The position numbers and the translations under genes were made by a program. The notes under the pieces are model-generated. The model made no database searches and was not told the DNA's origin. It worked only from the letters and a program-made list of their open reading frames with translations. 8,819 nt of DNA, taken from UMGS1766 sp963597355 (GTDB lineage: Bacteria; Bacillota; Clostridia; Oscillospirales; Oscillospiraceae). The DNA lies in assembly GCA_963597355.1 (NCBI GenBank), contig CAVBPR010000030.1, positions 1 through 8,819 of the forward strand, in the 5' to 3' direction. Within the stretch, counting starts at the first letter, position 1. Every line of letters starts with the position of its first letter. This document shows, one piece after another, positions 1 to 6,482 of this stretch.

Positions 1-10
1 GGTCAAGAGA

Positions 11-39
11 TTGACAAAAAAAAATACCTCAAGTAAATT
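11..39 (+). promoter_or_regulatory. Candidate sigma-70 type promoter of the transposase
   Basis: A perfect -35 box TTGACA at 11-16 is followed after 17 bases by TAAATT at 34-39, which matches four of six positions of TATAAT. Transcription would start near 46, inside the hairpin that precedes the transposase. In IS110-family elements promoters can also form at the circle junction; whether both boxes belong to the element is not known here. Inference from sequence only. Confidence 0.4.
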
Positions 40-90
40 TAGATTATTACTGACCTGCCAGTTGGTAAAATCTAAAAACACAAGAGGTAT
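24..90 (+). promoter_or_regulatory. Nested stem-loop covering the transposase ribosome binding site
   Basis: Three stems nest inside each other. ATACCTC (24-30) pairs with GAGGTAT (84-90), TTTAGATT (38-45) pairs with AATCTAAA (69-76), and ACTG (49-52) pairs with CAGT (59-62) around a six-base loop. The outer right arm contains the ribosome binding site AGAGG (83-87), eight bases before the ATG at 96. A transcript entering from outside the element would carry the whole fold and hide the site. A transcript starting near 46 would lack the 24-30 arm and leave the site open. Such protection from read-through expression is known for other insertion sequences (for example IS10 and IS200); for this element it is inference. 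Confidence 0.45.
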
Positions 91-95
91 ATACA

Positions 96-1517
96 ATGAA
101 TGTTAAAGGCACAAAGAAGAAAAATCAAGTAGTAAATGTTATGGAACAGCAGGAACTTTTGAAAAAAGCGGAGGTGATCAGGGAAAATCTCAAAGCTTCA
201 ACGTGGCGTGAGTTGGAAACCAGTGGTAAATTCGATAAGAATGCTAAACTCTCCTTCATCAGTGATGACATGCTCATCTTAGGATGCGATGTGGGCAGCG
301 AAACACATTATCTGAGAGCAATTGATACCAGGGGCAGAGAACTCAGTAAGTCCGCATTCCCGTTCAGTAATAATTCAGAAGGCTTTCAGGCGGCGAAGGA
401 ATGGGCGGTGAAAATAGCAGCCGAACATGATAAAAAGCAGATAGTCCTCGGGTTGGAGCCAACCGGTCATTACTGGTTCTGCCTTGCTACCTGGATGGTT
501 TCAAATGGAATCAGTGTGGTTCAGGTAAATCCGTATGCAGTAAAGCAGACAAAGGAACTTGAGGATAACAGCCAGCTGAAGGACGATACCAAAGATCCTA
601 AGCTAATTGCAAATCTTGTAAAAGACGGAAACTTTGGTATGCCGTATCTTCCGGAAAAGCTTTATGCAGAACTTCGGAGATTATCGTTGTTTAGGGATCA
701 GCTGAATGAAGACAGGATAAGAGCCATTAACCGCATGCACAGGGAGTTAAAAATTTATTTTCCCGAGTATAAGGACGCATTGGGAAAAGTTGAAGGCTCC
801 TTCAGCCTGGAGTTACTGAAACAGGCACCATTTCCAACAGATCTGACAGCACTTGGTAAGGATGGAATAAGGGAAATCTGGCATAATGCAAAGCTTAGAG
901 GACGCGGCTACAGCAGGTCAGAAGAAATCTTAGACTATGCAAAATCAAGTGTTGGAATAAAAGATGGAATGGATGCCGGAAGAACAGCTGTGAAGTGGTT
1001 TGTAGGGCAGATTCAGACACTGGATGAGGAACTGGCACTTATAGAGGAACAGATCAATCAGAAATGTCAGGAAATACCACATGCCGAGAACATCCTCGAA
1101 ATATCCGGAATCGGAGAAAATACACTTTCTGGAATCCTTGCAGAGATGGGAGATATTTCAAGATTTGACGATGTGAAGGAAATACAGAAGCTGAGTGGAC
1201 TGGGACTGGTGGCATGCAGTTCCGGAAAGCACAAAGGAGAGACCAAGATCAGCCACAGAGGGCGCAAACGCTTGAGATACTGGCTGTTTCAGGCGGGTAA
1301 GTCAGTGGTGGCTCATTCCGAAGAGTTTAAAGAACTCCATGTCTACTATACGACAAGGGCAGAGAACCCGTTGAAGAAGATGCAGTCCCTGATAGTGATT
1401 GCCTGCAAGCTGCTAAGGATTATCTATACAATGCTAAAGACAGGTGTGGTCTATGATCCGAAAAAAATGTTGATGGACATCAGACGCCAGGAAAAACAGG
1501 AAGCGGCAGCGGCATAG
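96..1517 (+). CDS. IS110-family transposase (DEDD recombinase)
   Basis: This protein cuts and joins DNA to move the insertion sequence. The N-terminal RuvC-like DEDD domain starts at about residue 60: D65 in LGCDVGSETH, E121 in LGLEPTGHYW, and D164 and D167 in KDDTKDPKLIA. A helical, probably coiled-coil linker lies at about 305-325. The C-terminal transposase_20 domain (about 330-445) holds the helix-hairpin-helix-like ISGIGENTLSGILAEMG and the SSGKHKGETKISHRGRKRLR block, where a conserved serine (S375 or S376) is expected to act as nucleophile. At 473 residues it is longer than many family members, with about 57 extra residues at the N terminus. The ATG at 96 is chosen because AGAGG lies eight bases upstream; M16 is a weaker alternative. 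No internal stop or frameshift is visible, so the gene looks functional. Confidence 0.95.
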   Translation: MNVKGTKKKNQVVNVMEQQELLKKAEVIRENLKASTWRELETSGKFDKNAKLSFISDDMLILGCDVGSETHYLRAIDTRGRELSKSAFPFSNNSEGFQAAKEWAVKIAAEHDKKQIVLGLEPTGHYWFCLATWMVSNGISVVQVNPYAVKQTKELEDNSQLKDDTKDPKLIANLVKDGNFGMPYLPEKLYAELRRLSLFRDQLNEDRIRAINRMHRELKIYFPEYKDALGKVEGSFSLELLKQAPFPTDLTALGKDGIREIWHNAKLRGRGYSRSEEILDYAKSSVGIKDGMDAGRTAVKWFVGQIQTLDEELALIEEQINQKCQEIPHAENILEISGIGENTLSGILAEMGDISRFDDVKEIQKLSGLGLVACSSGKHKGETKISHRGRKRLRYWLFQAGKSVVAHSEEFKELHVYYTTRAENPLKKMQSLIVIACKLLRIIYTMLKTGVVYDPKKMLMDIRRQEKQEAAAA

Positions 1518-1529
1518 AAAAAAGTTCCT

Positions 1530-1830
1530 TATCTCAAAGCTCCAGAACCTTGCCGGGTTCCAGAGGTATCTGAAATCGGGCAGGGTTCTGGAAAGAAACC
1601 CGAAAACGATGAAGTGCGCACTGCACTGCATCAGCACACAACGACCAACAGAGCAACACAGTGGAGAGCGTCCACGGAATATCCGTCTCCTGTGAAAGCT
1701 GTGGGTCAGTAAAATCAAAATCCAAACAAGAGCTGTAGCTTGCAGTAGTTTACACCGTAGGGCATGACCCTGTTCGAAAGCTTGGCAAGCACTCGGTGTA
1801 TGGACAGGTGGGACGAAGGAAGTTGGGACA
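1530..1830 (+). ncRNA. Candidate IS110 bridge/seek RNA region
   Basis: This stretch after the transposase stop has no credible ORF but several clear stems. (1) A 14-pair stem joins 1541-1554 and 1579-1592 (one G-U pair) around a 24-base loop. (2) CACAG plus GAG (1657-1666, two-base bulge) pairs with 1687-1694, enclosing GTGGA/TCCAC (1661-1665/1671-1675) or ACGGA/TCCGT. (3) TACACCG (1751-1757) pairs with CGGTGTA (1794-1800) and encloses two hairpins, AGGG/CCCT (1759-1771) and GCTT/AAGC (1780-1790), giving a three-way junction. The long internal loop of stem 1 carries GAGGTAT (1563-1569), complementary to ATACCTC at 24-30 in the left end. IS110-family elements are known to encode a guide RNA in their non-coding ends, downstream in the IS1111 group. 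Assignment here is inference; RNA ends are not determined. Confidence 0.4.
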
Positions 1831-1861
1831 CGATCCCTTTAGACACGGAAGGTTCACCACC

Positions 1862-1937
1862 ATAGTTAACAGAGGATTATAGCCTTTATAAAGCAAAACG
1901 AGAGGATGCTTTATAAAGTGCACCCTTATTTAACTAT
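1862..1937. repeat. Nested inverted repeat between the IS and the operon
   Basis: The inner arms CTTTATAAAGC (1884-1894) and GCTTTATAAAG (1908-1918) are perfect 11-base complements around a 13-base loop, and each arm is itself nearly palindromic. The outer arms ATAGTTAA (1862-1869) and TTAACTAT (1930-1937) are also perfect complements. No T-run follows, so it is not a standard terminator. It could be a binding site for a dimeric regulator of the operon, a remnant of a small mobile repeat, or part of the insertion sequence end. Confidence 0.5.
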
Positions 1938-2048
1938 TCAGTACAAGATACCATGACTGACATACACCTTTAGCTCTGGTTTTAGAGGTAAATATTTAGA
2001 GAAAAGCCTGAAAAATCAATGATTTAGGGCTTGACATTATAGGAAGGA
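1938..2048 (+). other. Leader region before the polysaccharide genes
   Basis: No gene is visible here. It contains a weak hairpin, AAGCC (2004-2008) with GGCTT (2028-2032) enclosing AAATC/GATTT (2013-2017/2021-2025), which ends just before the ribosome binding site of the acetyltransferase. TTGACA occurs at 2031-2036 but has no acceptable -10 box at 16-18 bases. I could not identify a convincing promoter; the operon may be transcribed from the left of the window, from the insertion sequence, or from an unrecognised promoter. Confidence 0.3.
2041..2047 (+). promoter_or_regulatory. Ribosome binding site AGGAAGG, start ambiguous
   Basis: The AGGAAGG run lies directly before the ATG at 2049 and 13 bases before a second in-frame ATG at 2061. 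AGGA at 2041-2044 gives a spacing of four bases to the first ATG, which is short; the second ATG is a little far. Either start is possible. Confidence 0.5.
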
Positions 2049-2624
2049 ATGACAAAAACTATGAATAGTTGGTATAGCGAAGAGGAATTGAAACGAATAG
2101 GGTTTAAATCATATGGAAAAAATGTGTTGGTTAGTCGAAAGGCCAGTATTTATGGCGCATCAAAAATTTCGTTAGAGAATAATGTTCGAATTGATGATTT
2201 TTGTATTTTGAGTGGAAAGATAAAGATTGGAAACAACATTCATTTGTCCGCATATAGTGCATTGTGGGGGGGGGATATGGGAATAACAATTTGTGATTTT
2301 GCTTCTATTTCATCACGTGTATGCGTTTATGCCGTGTCTGATGATTATAGTGGATGTTCAATGGTAAATCCGACAGTTCCCGAGAAATACAGGGATGTTC
2401 AGAGCGAGCCAGTCTATATTGGCAAGCATGTTAGTATCGGTTCAGGGAGTGTGATTTTACCGGGAGTCAGACTGGAAGAGGGAGCGGCACTTGGAGCAAT
2501 GTCGTTGATGAAGTATTCAGGCAAGTCTTGGACAATTTATGCTGGTGTTCCGGCAAATGAGATCAAGTCAAGGATGAAAAGATTGCTGGAATTGGAAAGA
2601 GAGTATCAAAATGAGAGTGATTAA
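2049..2624 (+). CDS. Left-handed beta-helix acetyltransferase (WbbJ/XAT-like)
   Basis: This is a cytosolic hexapeptide-repeat O- or N-acetyltransferase using acetyl-CoA. Repeats run from about residue 28 to 150 (for example ISLENNVRIDD, KIKIGNNIHLS, VYIGKHVSIGSGSVILPGVRLEEGAALGAMSL). The block YAVSDDYSG at about 104-112 and the C-terminal IYAGVPANEIKSRMKRLLELE are typical of acetyltransferases in polysaccharide loci. It overlaps the aminotransferase gene by 14 bases, which suggests translational coupling and action on the same sugar, for example N-acetylating the amino group that enzyme installs; this is inference. The family usually starts near the second methionine (ATG at 2061), so the true protein may be 187 rather than 191 residues. 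A run of nine G (2266-2274) encodes W73-G-G and is a likely slippage site. The gene is AT-rich (about 27-43% GC in sampled 60-base stretches). Confidence 0.85.
   Translation: MTKTMNSWYSEEELKRIGFKSYGKNVLVSRKASIYGASKISLENNVRIDDFCILSGKIKIGNNIHLSAYSALWGGDMGITICDFASISSRVCVYAVSDDYSGCSMVNPTVPEKYRDVQSEPVYIGKHVSIGSGSVILPGVRLEEGAALGAMSLMKYSGKSWTIYAGVPANEIKSRMKRLLELEREYQNESD
2266..2274 (+). repeat. Poly-G tract (G9) inside the acetyltransferase, frame open
   Basis: Nine consecutive G read as TGG GGG GGG G in the coding frame and continue into D76. Losing one G gives a stop (TAA) five codons after W73; gaining one G gives a stop (TGA) after about nine codons. The tract would therefore act as an on/off switch, and the present length is the on state. 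Confidence 0.6.
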
Positions 2625-3714
2625 TGTCACGCGCTCGTCAATGCCGGCTTTTGAGGAGTATTGCGAGGAAATAAAAAAAATCTGGGACAGCCATTGGCTG
2701 ACAAACATGGGTGTGGAGCATCAGCAACTTCAGGCGGAGCTGGAGAAATATCTGAACTGTCCCCATGTGGTTCTCTACACCAACGGTCATCTTGCGCTTG
2801 AGAATGTTATTGCCGCCATGCAGCTGCCGAAGGGCGGAGAGGTGATTACTACGCCGTTTACTTTTGTGTCCACGACCCACGCAATCAGCCGAAACGGGCT
2901 TGTTCCGGTGTTCTGCGATGTGAATCTGGCGGATTATACGATTGATGTGGATAAAATCGAGGCGCTGATCACGGATAAAACGGTCGCCATCGTTCCTGTT
3001 CATGTATATGGCAATATATGCGACGTAGAACGCATCAAGGCGATTGCGGACAAGCACGGACTAAGGGTCATCTATGACGCAGCACACGCCTTTGCGGTGA
3101 AGTATAAGGGCGTATCCTCAGCAAACTTCGGAGATGCTTCTATGTTCAGCTTCCATGCCACCAAGGTGTTCAATACCATCGAGGGCGGCGCAGTGTGCTT
3201 CAAGGAGGACCGTCTTGTTCCGACGATGAACGATATGAAGAACTTCGGAATACGCGGCCCGGAAAGGGTTGTATGTATCGGCGGAAATGCCAAGATGACC
3301 GAGTTCCAGGCAGCGATGGGAATCTGCAATCTGCGGCATCTTGACCGCGAACTCGAAAAGCGTAAAAAAGTCGTCAAACATTATTGGGAGAGGTTAGACG
3401 GTATAGACGGAGTCAGGCTATGCAAGCCGCAGAAGGATGTCGAGCCGAACTACGCATATTTCCCGGTTGTCTTTGACGAGTATAAGTATACACGCGACGA
3501 GATTTTTGTCGCATTGCAGGAAAACGGCATAATAGCCCGCAAGTATTTCTATCCGATTACAAACAGCGTGGAGGCATATGCAGAGCTTCCGAGTGCGGGC
3601 GCGGAGAAGACACCGATTGCGGCGTTCCTTGCTGAACATGTACTTACCCTGCCGCTGTATGCAGATCTGGCACTGGAGGATGTGGATCGTATCTGCGATA
3701 TTATCTTGAAATAA
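2611..3714 (+). CDS. DegT/DnrJ/EryC1-family sugar aminotransferase
   Basis: This is a PLP-dependent aminotransferase that puts an amino group on a nucleotide-linked keto-sugar in the cytosol. K185 in SFHATKVFNTIEGG is the Schiff-base lysine and D156 in VIYDAAHA should bind the PLP ring nitrogen. WLTNMGVEH near 29-37 and TTPFTFVSTTHAI near 80-92 are standard family blocks; the length of 367 residues is normal. The HATK..NT.EGG signature resembles enzymes acting on dTDP-4-keto-6-deoxyglucose (VioA-like), and the coupled acetyltransferase upstream would fit a product such as an acetamido-dideoxyhexose; the exact sugar is inference. GC is clearly higher than in both neighbours (53% and 57% in two sampled lines, against 27-43%), so this gene probably has a different origin. 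The ATG at 2611 overlaps the previous gene by 14 bases and has only a weak purine-rich site. Confidence 0.93.
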   Translation: MRVINVTRSSMPAFEEYCEEIKKIWDSHWLTNMGVEHQQLQAELEKYLNCPHVVLYTNGHLALENVIAAMQLPKGGEVITTPFTFVSTTHAISRNGLVPVFCDVNLADYTIDVDKIEALITDKTVAIVPVHVYGNICDVERIKAIADKHGLRVIYDAAHAFAVKYKGVSSANFGDASMFSFHATKVFNTIEGGAVCFKEDRLVPTMNDMKNFGIRGPERVVCIGGNAKMTEFQAAMGICNLRHLDRELEKRKKVVKHYWERLDGIDGVRLCKPQKDVEPNYAYFPVVFDEYKYTRDEIFVALQENGIIARKYFYPITNSVEAYAELPSAGAEKTPIAAFLAEHVLTLPLYADLALEDVDRICDIILK

Positions 3715-3718
3715 GGAG
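3713..3718 (+). promoter_or_regulatory. Ribosome binding site AAGGAG of the flippase
   Basis: AAGGAG overlaps the stop codon of the aminotransferase and lies nine bases before the ATG at 3728. It fixes the start of the flippase and shows that the two genes are read from one message. Confidence 0.75.
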
Positions 3719-3727
3719 TGATAGTTT

Positions 3728-5260
3728 ATGAGAACACAGAGTTCTATAAAAAATATTTTAACGGGATTAGCTGGTCAGGTAATTGTTACAATAACCGGGT
3801 TTATAACAAGAACTGTTTTTATCAGCATTCTTGGCTCTACATATTTAGGAGTTAGTGGCTTATTTTCAAATATCCTTTCTATATTGTCTTTTGCGGAACT
3901 TGGAATTGGGCAGGCAATCATTTTCAGCCTTTATAAACCGATAGCAGAAGATGATAAAGAGCGGATTGCATCGCTGATGCGCCTTTATGAACGGGTATAT
4001 AAATTTTTGTTCTTCTTTGTGCTGACAGTAGGTCTACTGTTACTTCCGGTGTTGCCATACATCATAAAGGATATCGATTCTATTCCGAATTTGAGACTCA
4101 TCTATGTAATGTATTTGGTGAATTCAGCCTCATCCTATCTGTGTGCATATAGAAGTAGTTTTATTACGGCGTGTCAGAAAAATCATATCATCAATAACAT
4201 ATCAACAATTTGCAGTCTTATTGCATGTGCAGTGCAGGTTTTAGTGCTGTGTGCATTCAGAAATTATCTTGTTTACTTAGCAGTGCAGATAATATTTGGA
4301 TTTATACCGAACGTCGTTTCTTACGTTTATTCGGGAAAACTGTATCCATTTCTGAAAAATAAGGACGTAAAGCCGCTTCCGCGAGATGAGATGAAGAAAA
4401 TCAAAGAAAATGTGAAAGCCTTGATTATGTATAAGGTTGGAACTCTGGCGCTGAGCTCGACAGACAACATTCTCATTTCCATGTTTGTCGGCATTATTAC
4501 AGTGGGTAAATATTCAAATTATCAGCTTTTGTCAAGCACTGTGACAGGTTTTCTGTCAACTATCTTTGGAAACCTTACAGCAAGCATCGGAAATTTGAAT
4601 GCAAAGGAATCAGATGAGCAGAAACATTTTATATTCAACGTGATCAATTTGGCAACATTTTGGTTTTACGCCGTGTGCTCGATATGCCTGTTTATCTGTA
4701 TGACACCGTTTATTCATGTGTGGATCGGTGATGAATATGTGCTTGCGTTTTCTTCGTCGCTGATAATTGCTGTGAATATTTATATAGGTGGAATGCTGTT
4801 TGCACCATTTCAATATAGACAGACAATGGGGCTGTTTGTGCAGGGACGATGGAGGCCGATTATCTCAGCCATTATAAATTTGGTTGCGTCTGTTGTTTTT
4901 GCTATATGGTGGGGTCTACCGGGTATTCTCTGGGGAACTGCTGTTGCACGTTTAACGACCAATGTGTGGTTTGACCCTTATTTAGTCTATAAACATGGCC
5001 TGCATCGTTCACCGATGTTCTATTACATTGATTACATCAAAAAAGCTGTTTTATTTGTTGCAATCGGTGCTCTCAGTTGGTATGTTGCCAGCTTTATTCC
5101 GGACAGCAATCTACTGTGGGTTGTTGTCAAAGGTGGAATTACATTTGTCTTAACTAATTTGATTATATTGCTGTGTTTTTGCAGAAGCGAGGAGTTTAGA
5201 TATTTATTAAATTTAACAAAGAATATTAAAGGAATCATGAAAAACAATGAGATTGATTGA
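3728..5260 (+). CDS. wzx: Wzx-type polysaccharide flippase (MOP superfamily)
   Basis: This 510-residue membrane protein should move lipid-linked glycan repeat units from the inner to the outer face of the cytoplasmic membrane. It is almost entirely hydrophobic helices, about 12-14 by eye. It opens with the family's usual pattern: RTQSSIKNILTGLAGQ, then LGSTYLGVSGLFSNILSIL and ELGIGQAIIFSLYKPIAEDD at about 36-77. A charged cytoplasmic loop lies near 205-225, and a short hydrophilic tail (KNIKGIMKNNEID) ends the protein. Its presence implies a Wzx/Wzy-type pathway, but no Wzy polymerase is seen in this window. The gene overlaps the next one by 14 bases. Function as a flippase is well supported; the glycan carried is unknown. 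Confidence 0.92.
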   Translation: MRTQSSIKNILTGLAGQVIVTITGFITRTVFISILGSTYLGVSGLFSNILSILSFAELGIGQAIIFSLYKPIAEDDKERIASLMRLYERVYKFLFFFVLTVGLLLLPVLPYIIKDIDSIPNLRLIYVMYLVNSASSYLCAYRSSFITACQKNHIINNISTICSLIACAVQVLVLCAFRNYLVYLAVQIIFGFIPNVVSYVYSGKLYPFLKNKDVKPLPRDEMKKIKENVKALIMYKVGTLALSSTDNILISMFVGIITVGKYSNYQLLSSTVTGFLSTIFGNLTASIGNLNAKESDEQKHFIFNVINLATFWFYAVCSICLFICMTPFIHVWIGDEYVLAFSSSLIIAVNIYIGGMLFAPFQYRQTMGLFVQGRWRPIISAIINLVASVVFAIWWGLPGILWGTAVARLTTNVWFDPYLVYKHGLHRSPMFYYIDYIKKAVLFVAIGALSWYVASFIPDSNLLWVVVKGGITFVLTNLIILLCFCRSEEFRYLLNLTKNIKGIMKNNEID

Positions 5261-6380
5261 TAAGCTGAAAAGGCTTCGACATAAAATCTATATTTGGAGA
5301 TTTTGCCATTCTTCGATTCAGAAAAACAAAATTATTATGTGGGCGGATAGTTTTAAGCATTTTGGGTGCAGCCCAAAGTATATTGCACTTTATTTGCTCA
5401 AACATTATCCGGGCAGATTTGACCTTGTGTGGGTTTTTGAAGATGGCGCAGCGCTGCCGCCGGACTTTCCGGATGCAATCCGCTGTGTGCGGTATTTCTC
5501 TATTAACTATCTGAGGGAGCTTCATACAGCAAAGTTTGTGATCTGCAATATGCGCACTGGACCTGCGCAATATTGGAAAAAAAGGCCGGATCAGATCTAT
5601 ATCCAGACATGGCACAGCTCTTTGCGACTGAAAAAAATAGAGGGGGATGCGGCGGAGCATTTTGATCCCGGTTATATAAAAATATGTCAGGAGGATTCTG
5701 ATAGAATTGATTTGCTCCTTTCCGGTTGCCGCTTTAGCTCGGATATCTTTAAAAGGGCGTTTTGGTATGACGGTGAAATTCTGGAAAGCGGAACCCCTCG
5801 GTGCGATATCCTTCTGCAGAGTGCTGGCGATGCTAAGAAAAAGGTCTTTGACACCTATGGCATAGACCAATCCCAAAGGCTGCTTCTTTATGCGCCGACT
5901 TTTCGCAGCAATAAACCATCTGATTTCCTTGGGATGGATTTTTATCGGCTGAAATTTTCTTTGGGTGATGGATGGGTCGTTGGAGCAAGATTGCATCCAA
6001 ATGTACTTGAGGCTGTTATTCCGGATGAAGCGATATCCATGAGTAAGTATTCGGATATGCAGGAATTGATTGCGGCGGCAGATATTCTGATAACGGATTT
6101 TTCTTCCTGCATGTTCGATATGGCTATTGCTGGAAAACCATGTGTTTTATACGCTCCGGATTTGAAAGAATACATGGAACGAGAAAGAGGACTTTATTTT
6201 GACATCCGGGAACTCCCATTTCCAATTGCTCAAAGCATGGATGAGTTGTGCGATATTATAGAGAATTTTGACGAGGCTCACTATCATGAGTGTCGCAGGA
6301 AATTCATGACTACAATAGGAAGTTTCGAGGATGGGCATGCAGCGGAAAGGGTGTGCCAATATATATGTCAACAACAGTAA
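5247..6380 (+). CDS. CDP-glycerol glycerophosphotransferase (TagB/TagF-like)
   Basis: This enzyme should transfer glycerol phosphate from CDP-glycerol to a lipid-linked sugar, as in teichoic acid assembly, at the inner membrane surface. Visible family motifs are QTWHSSLRLKKIEGD with H123, LLLSGCRFSSDIFKRAF at 156-172, GTPRCD at 182-187, LYAPTFRS at 214-221, GARLHPN with H250, and ITDFSSCMFDMAIAGKPCVLYAPD at 282-305. H123 and H250 match the two catalytic histidines of TagF. The first motif reads WHSS rather than the usual WHGT/WHGS. At 377 residues the protein is TagB-sized and lacks an extra glycosyltransferase domain, which suggests one or few transfers rather than long polymerisation; that is inference. 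AAAGGA (5228-5233) lies 13 bases before the ATG. The CDP-glycerol supplier is encoded two genes downstream. Confidence 0.92.
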   Translation: MRLIDKLKRLRHKIYIWRFCHSSIQKNKIIMWADSFKHFGCSPKYIALYLLKHYPGRFDLVWVFEDGAALPPDFPDAIRCVRYFSINYLRELHTAKFVICNMRTGPAQYWKKRPDQIYIQTWHSSLRLKKIEGDAAEHFDPGYIKICQEDSDRIDLLLSGCRFSSDIFKRAFWYDGEILESGTPRCDILLQSAGDAKKKVFDTYGIDQSQRLLLYAPTFRSNKPSDFLGMDFYRLKFSLGDGWVVGARLHPNVLEAVIPDEAISMSKYSDMQELIAAADILITDFSSCMFDMAIAGKPCVLYAPDLKEYMERERGLYFDIRELPFPIAQSMDELCDIIENFDEAHYHECRRKFMTTIGSFEDGHAAERVCQYICQQQ

Positions 6381-6469
6381 AACAGAGAAAAGACAGATGA
6401 AACAGGGAATCGTTTCACAAGCGGAAGAAACTGGGTTAAAAAAATGACTTTGAACCAATACAGAACATC

Positions 6470-6475
6470 AGGAGG
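6470..6475 (+). promoter_or_regulatory. Ribosome binding site AGGAGG deciding the glycosyltransferase start
   Basis: A perfect AGGAGG lies seven bases before the ATG at 6483. An in-frame ATG at 6444 is open but has no such site, and its extra 13 residues do not look like this family, so 6483 is preferred. Confidence 0.85.
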
Positions 6476-6482
6476 TTATATC

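Larger units (their letters stand above)
1..1830 (+). mobile_element. IS110-family insertion sequence (ends not resolved)
   Basis: The element is defined by its DEDD transposase and by non-coding sequence on both sides that folds well and codes for nothing. The left end is at or before the window start or within the first 25 bases; the right end is probably near the last strong hairpin around 1800-1837. IS110-family elements usually lack long terminal inverted repeats and make no clear target duplication, so I cannot place the ends by eye. The long structured region lies downstream of the transposase, which is the arrangement of the IS1111-like subgroup. The element sits just upstream of the polysaccharide operon and does not visibly break a gene in this window. 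Confidence 0.7.

Noticed and set aside
1610..1640. GTGCG sequence after the transposase, possible group II intron 5' end
   Set aside because: No reverse transcriptase gene and no domain V-like hairpin are present.
1434..1725. Antisense open frames across the end and downstream region of the transposase
   Set aside because: They lack ribosome binding sites and protein-like composition and lie in the structured non-coding region.
1771..1780. GTTCGAA resembling a tRNA T-loop
   Set aside because: The flanking bases do not form the five-pair T stem, and no acceptor or anticodon arm can be drawn around it.
1970..1995. GTTTTAGAG resembling the start of a type II CRISPR repeat or tracr region
   Set aside because: It occurs once, with no spacers, no repeat copies and no cas gene.
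2031..2036. TTGACA before the acetyltransferase as a -35 box
   Set aside because: No -10 box is found 16-18 bases away, and it lies too close to the start codon.
2673..2680. A8 tract near the start of the aminotransferase (another at 7203-7210) as slippage switches
   Set aside because: A runs of this length are ordinary in lysine-rich AT-rich genes, and both frames are open and family-like.
5235..5996. A 253-codon antisense open frame
   Set aside because: It is a shadow of the glycerophosphotransferase, which carries clear family motifs on the other strand.
6398..6417. Hairpin TGAAAC/GTTTCA between the glycerophosphotransferase and the glycosyltransferase as a terminator
   Set aside because: Only six pairs, and it is followed by no T-run.
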